Shown piece by piece: positions 5,918 to 6,952 of a stretch of 6,952 nucleotides of DNA. Position 1 is the stretch's first letter, and each line of letters opens with the position of its first letter. A program made the position numbers and the translations under genes. The notes under the pieces were generated by a model. It did not search any database, was not told the DNA's origin, and saw only the letters and a program-made list of their open reading frames with translations. This DNA comes from Alphaproteobacteria bacterium (GTDB lineage: Bacteria > Pseudomonadota > Alphaproteobacteria > Sphingomonadales > Sphingomonadaceae): assembly GCA_020249025.1 (NCBI GenBank), contig JADCGM010000053.1, positions 1 through 6,952 on the forward strand. Direction: 5' to 3'.

Positions 5918-6504
5918 CGTTGCGGCGCGATCTTCGCGTCATCGCCGACATGGTGCCGGCCGGAAGCCGCGTGCTCGATGTCGGCTGCGGCGACGGCGCG
6001 CTGATGGCGGCGCTGCGCGACGAGAAGGGCGTGGAGGCGCGCGGGATCGAGCTGGCGGCGGGCGATGTCGCCGCCGCCGTCGCGCGCGGTCTGTCGGTGG
6101 TGCAGGGCGACGCCGACACCGATCTCGGCGACTATCCGGCCGACGCCTTCGACGTCGTCATCCTCAGCCAGACGCTGCAGGCGACGCGCGAGCCGGCGAA
6201 GGTGCTCGACGAGCTGCTGCGGATCGGACGGCGCGCGATCGTGTCCTTCCCTAACTTCGGCCACTGGCGGGTGCGACTGTCGATCCTGCTCGGCGGGCGG
6301 ATGCCGATGACGGCCGCGCTGCCGGTCGAGTGGTACGAAACGCCCAACATCCACCTGTGCAGCATCGACGATTTCCGGGCGTTGGCGGCGTCGCGCGGCG
6401 CGGCGATCGACGGCGCGCGCTTTCTCAGCCGCAGCCGCCCGGTCAGCGCCGTCTTCGCCAACCTGCTCGCCGAGCAGGCGGTGTTCCTGCTCCGCCGCGG
6501 CTAA
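5914..6504 (+). CDS. metW: MetW methyltransferase-fold protein of methionine synthesis
   Basis: MetW is a SAM-methyltransferase-fold protein that accompanies MetX in many Proteobacteria and is needed for, or helps, homoserine acylation; it is not established as a true methyltransferase. The 196 residues start with DLRVIADMVPAGSRVLDVGC, where VLDVGCGDGAL (20-30) is motif I for SAM binding, followed by GIEL (44-47) at the end of the second strand. The MetW-specific parts are LSQTLQATREP (84-94), SFPNFGHWRVRL (111-122), LLGGRMP (125-131) and WYETPNIHLCSIDDF (140-154). The length is typical. The ATG overlaps the GNAT stop (ATGA) with AAGGG at 5903-5907, six bases upstream, which indicates coupling. 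It is the last gene of the overlapping set; 61 bp follow before the next gene, with short competing hairpins near 6517-6540 but no T-run, so no convincing intrinsic terminator. Confidence 0.95.
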   Translation: MTLRRDLRVIADMVPAGSRVLDVGCGDGALMAALRDEKGVEARGIELAAGDVAAAVARGLSVVQGDADTDLGDYPADAFDVVILSQTLQATREPAKVLDELLRIGRRAIVSFPNFGHWRVRLSILLGGRMPMTAALPVEWYETPNIHLCSIDDFRALAASRGAAIDGARFLSRSRPVSAVFANLLAEQAVFLLRRG

Positions 6505-6565
6505 CGCCCGCGCCCTGCTGCCGCAGCCGGTCGCAGCGGCGCGCGATTTGTTCTAGCAGGCGCGC

Positions 6566-6952
6566 ATGCGTTGGGTGGCCCGCGGTCTCGTTCTTCTCGC
6601 GCTCGTTGCATCGGCGCTGAGCCTGCTCGCGGCGCTGGCGGTCTCGCGAACGCCGGCGGTGCCGCCGCGACCCGCGCCCGACGCCGCCGATGTCCGGGCG
6701 GCGCGGGGCGCGGCGCTCGAACTGGTGCTGGTGTTTATGGGCGACGGCACCCCGCGTCGGGTCGTCGTCGACGGTCGCCAGCTCGATGCGCTCTCCGCGC
6801 TCGCCAGCCACGGCCTCGCCGGCACCCGCGCCGGTGTGAGTCTCGGCGGGGGGCGGGCGGACCTGCGGCTGAGCCGGCGGATCGCGGCGCGGTCCTGGCT
6901 CAACGTCGCGGCGACGGTGCGGCCGGCCGGCGCGGGCTTTCCCGATGTCGCG
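6566..6952 (+). CDS. Uncharacterised exported or membrane-anchored protein, 3' end outside window
   Basis: An open frame of 129 codons from ATG 6566 without a stop before the window ends, so only the N-terminus is seen. Residues 1-27 form a signal sequence or signal anchor: MRWVAR, then a long hydrophobic run rich in Leu and Ala. A proline/alanine-rich linker follows (TPAVPPRPAPDAAD, 29-42). The mature part suggests beta structure: LELVLVFMGDG, then RRVVVDGRQLDALSALASHG (about 64-83), then ADLRLSRRIAARSWLNVAATVRP (about 97-119). This recalls in a loose way single-anchor periplasmic proteins such as the YpmS/DUF2140 type, but I cannot assign a family. A weak CAGG (6557-6560) lies five bases before the ATG. 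It lies in the same direction as metW after 61 bp and may be co-transcribed. Cleavage versus anchoring is not decidable; no lipobox cysteine is seen. Confidence 0.75.
   Translation, partial: MRWVARGLVLLALVASALSLLAALAVSRTPAVPPRPAPDAADVRAARGAALELVLVFMGDGTPRRVVVDGRQLDALSALASHGLAGTRAGVSLGGGRADLRLSRRIAARSWLNVAATVRPAGAGFPDVA

Noticed and set aside
6505..6565. Possible intrinsic terminator after metW
   Set aside because: Only short competing stems (4-5 pairs) near 6517-6540, followed by an interrupted ATTTGTTCT, not a T-run.

Overview
The window is a gene-dense, high-GC (roughly two-thirds G+C by eye) piece of ordinary bacterial chromosome. It looks like an alphaproteobacterium of the order Sphingomonadales. 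The pointers are a hisC gene directly followed by a prephenate/arogenate dehydrogenase gene, an arrangement known from Zymomonas mobilis (hisHb-tyrC), and a metX / metW methionine pair with a small GNAT gene between them. Protein style and GC-rich codon use agree. No mobile element, CRISPR array, phage gene, tRNA or rRNA was seen.

Layout: two divergent transcription units meet in a gap of 59 bp (4315-4373). Leftward on the minus strand come a 2-oxoglutarate/Fe(II) oxygenase-like protein (3658-4314), a membrane protein whose C-terminal part resembles YciB/septation protein A and which carries an extra N-terminal domain (2689-3594), hisC (1550-2650), a TyrA-type dehydrogenase (634-1542), and an uncharacterised 210-residue protein (5-637). 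The last three are tightly packed: 7 bp separate hisC and tyrA, and the final gene starts at a GTG that overlaps the tyrA stop codon. Rightward on the plus strand come metX (4374-5489), a GNAT acetyltransferase (5486-5917) and metW (5914-6504), joined by two ATGA stop/start overlaps. A new gene with an N-terminal signal anchor begins at 6566 and runs off the window end.

How the genes work together: the HisC-type aminotransferase and the TyrA-type dehydrogenase probably serve tyrosine/phenylalanine synthesis, with HisC also making L-histidinol phosphate for histidine. MetX activates homoserine by O-acylation as the committed step to methionine, and MetW is its usual genomic partner. The oxygenase, the YciB-like fusion, the GNAT and the two hypothetical proteins have no assigned substrate.

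Nothing here amounts to a clear new biological system. The points most worth a second look are the domain fusion on the YciB-like protein, the compact divergent promoter region with two CTAG-centred palindromes, and the uncharacterised gene that is translationally coupled to tyrA.
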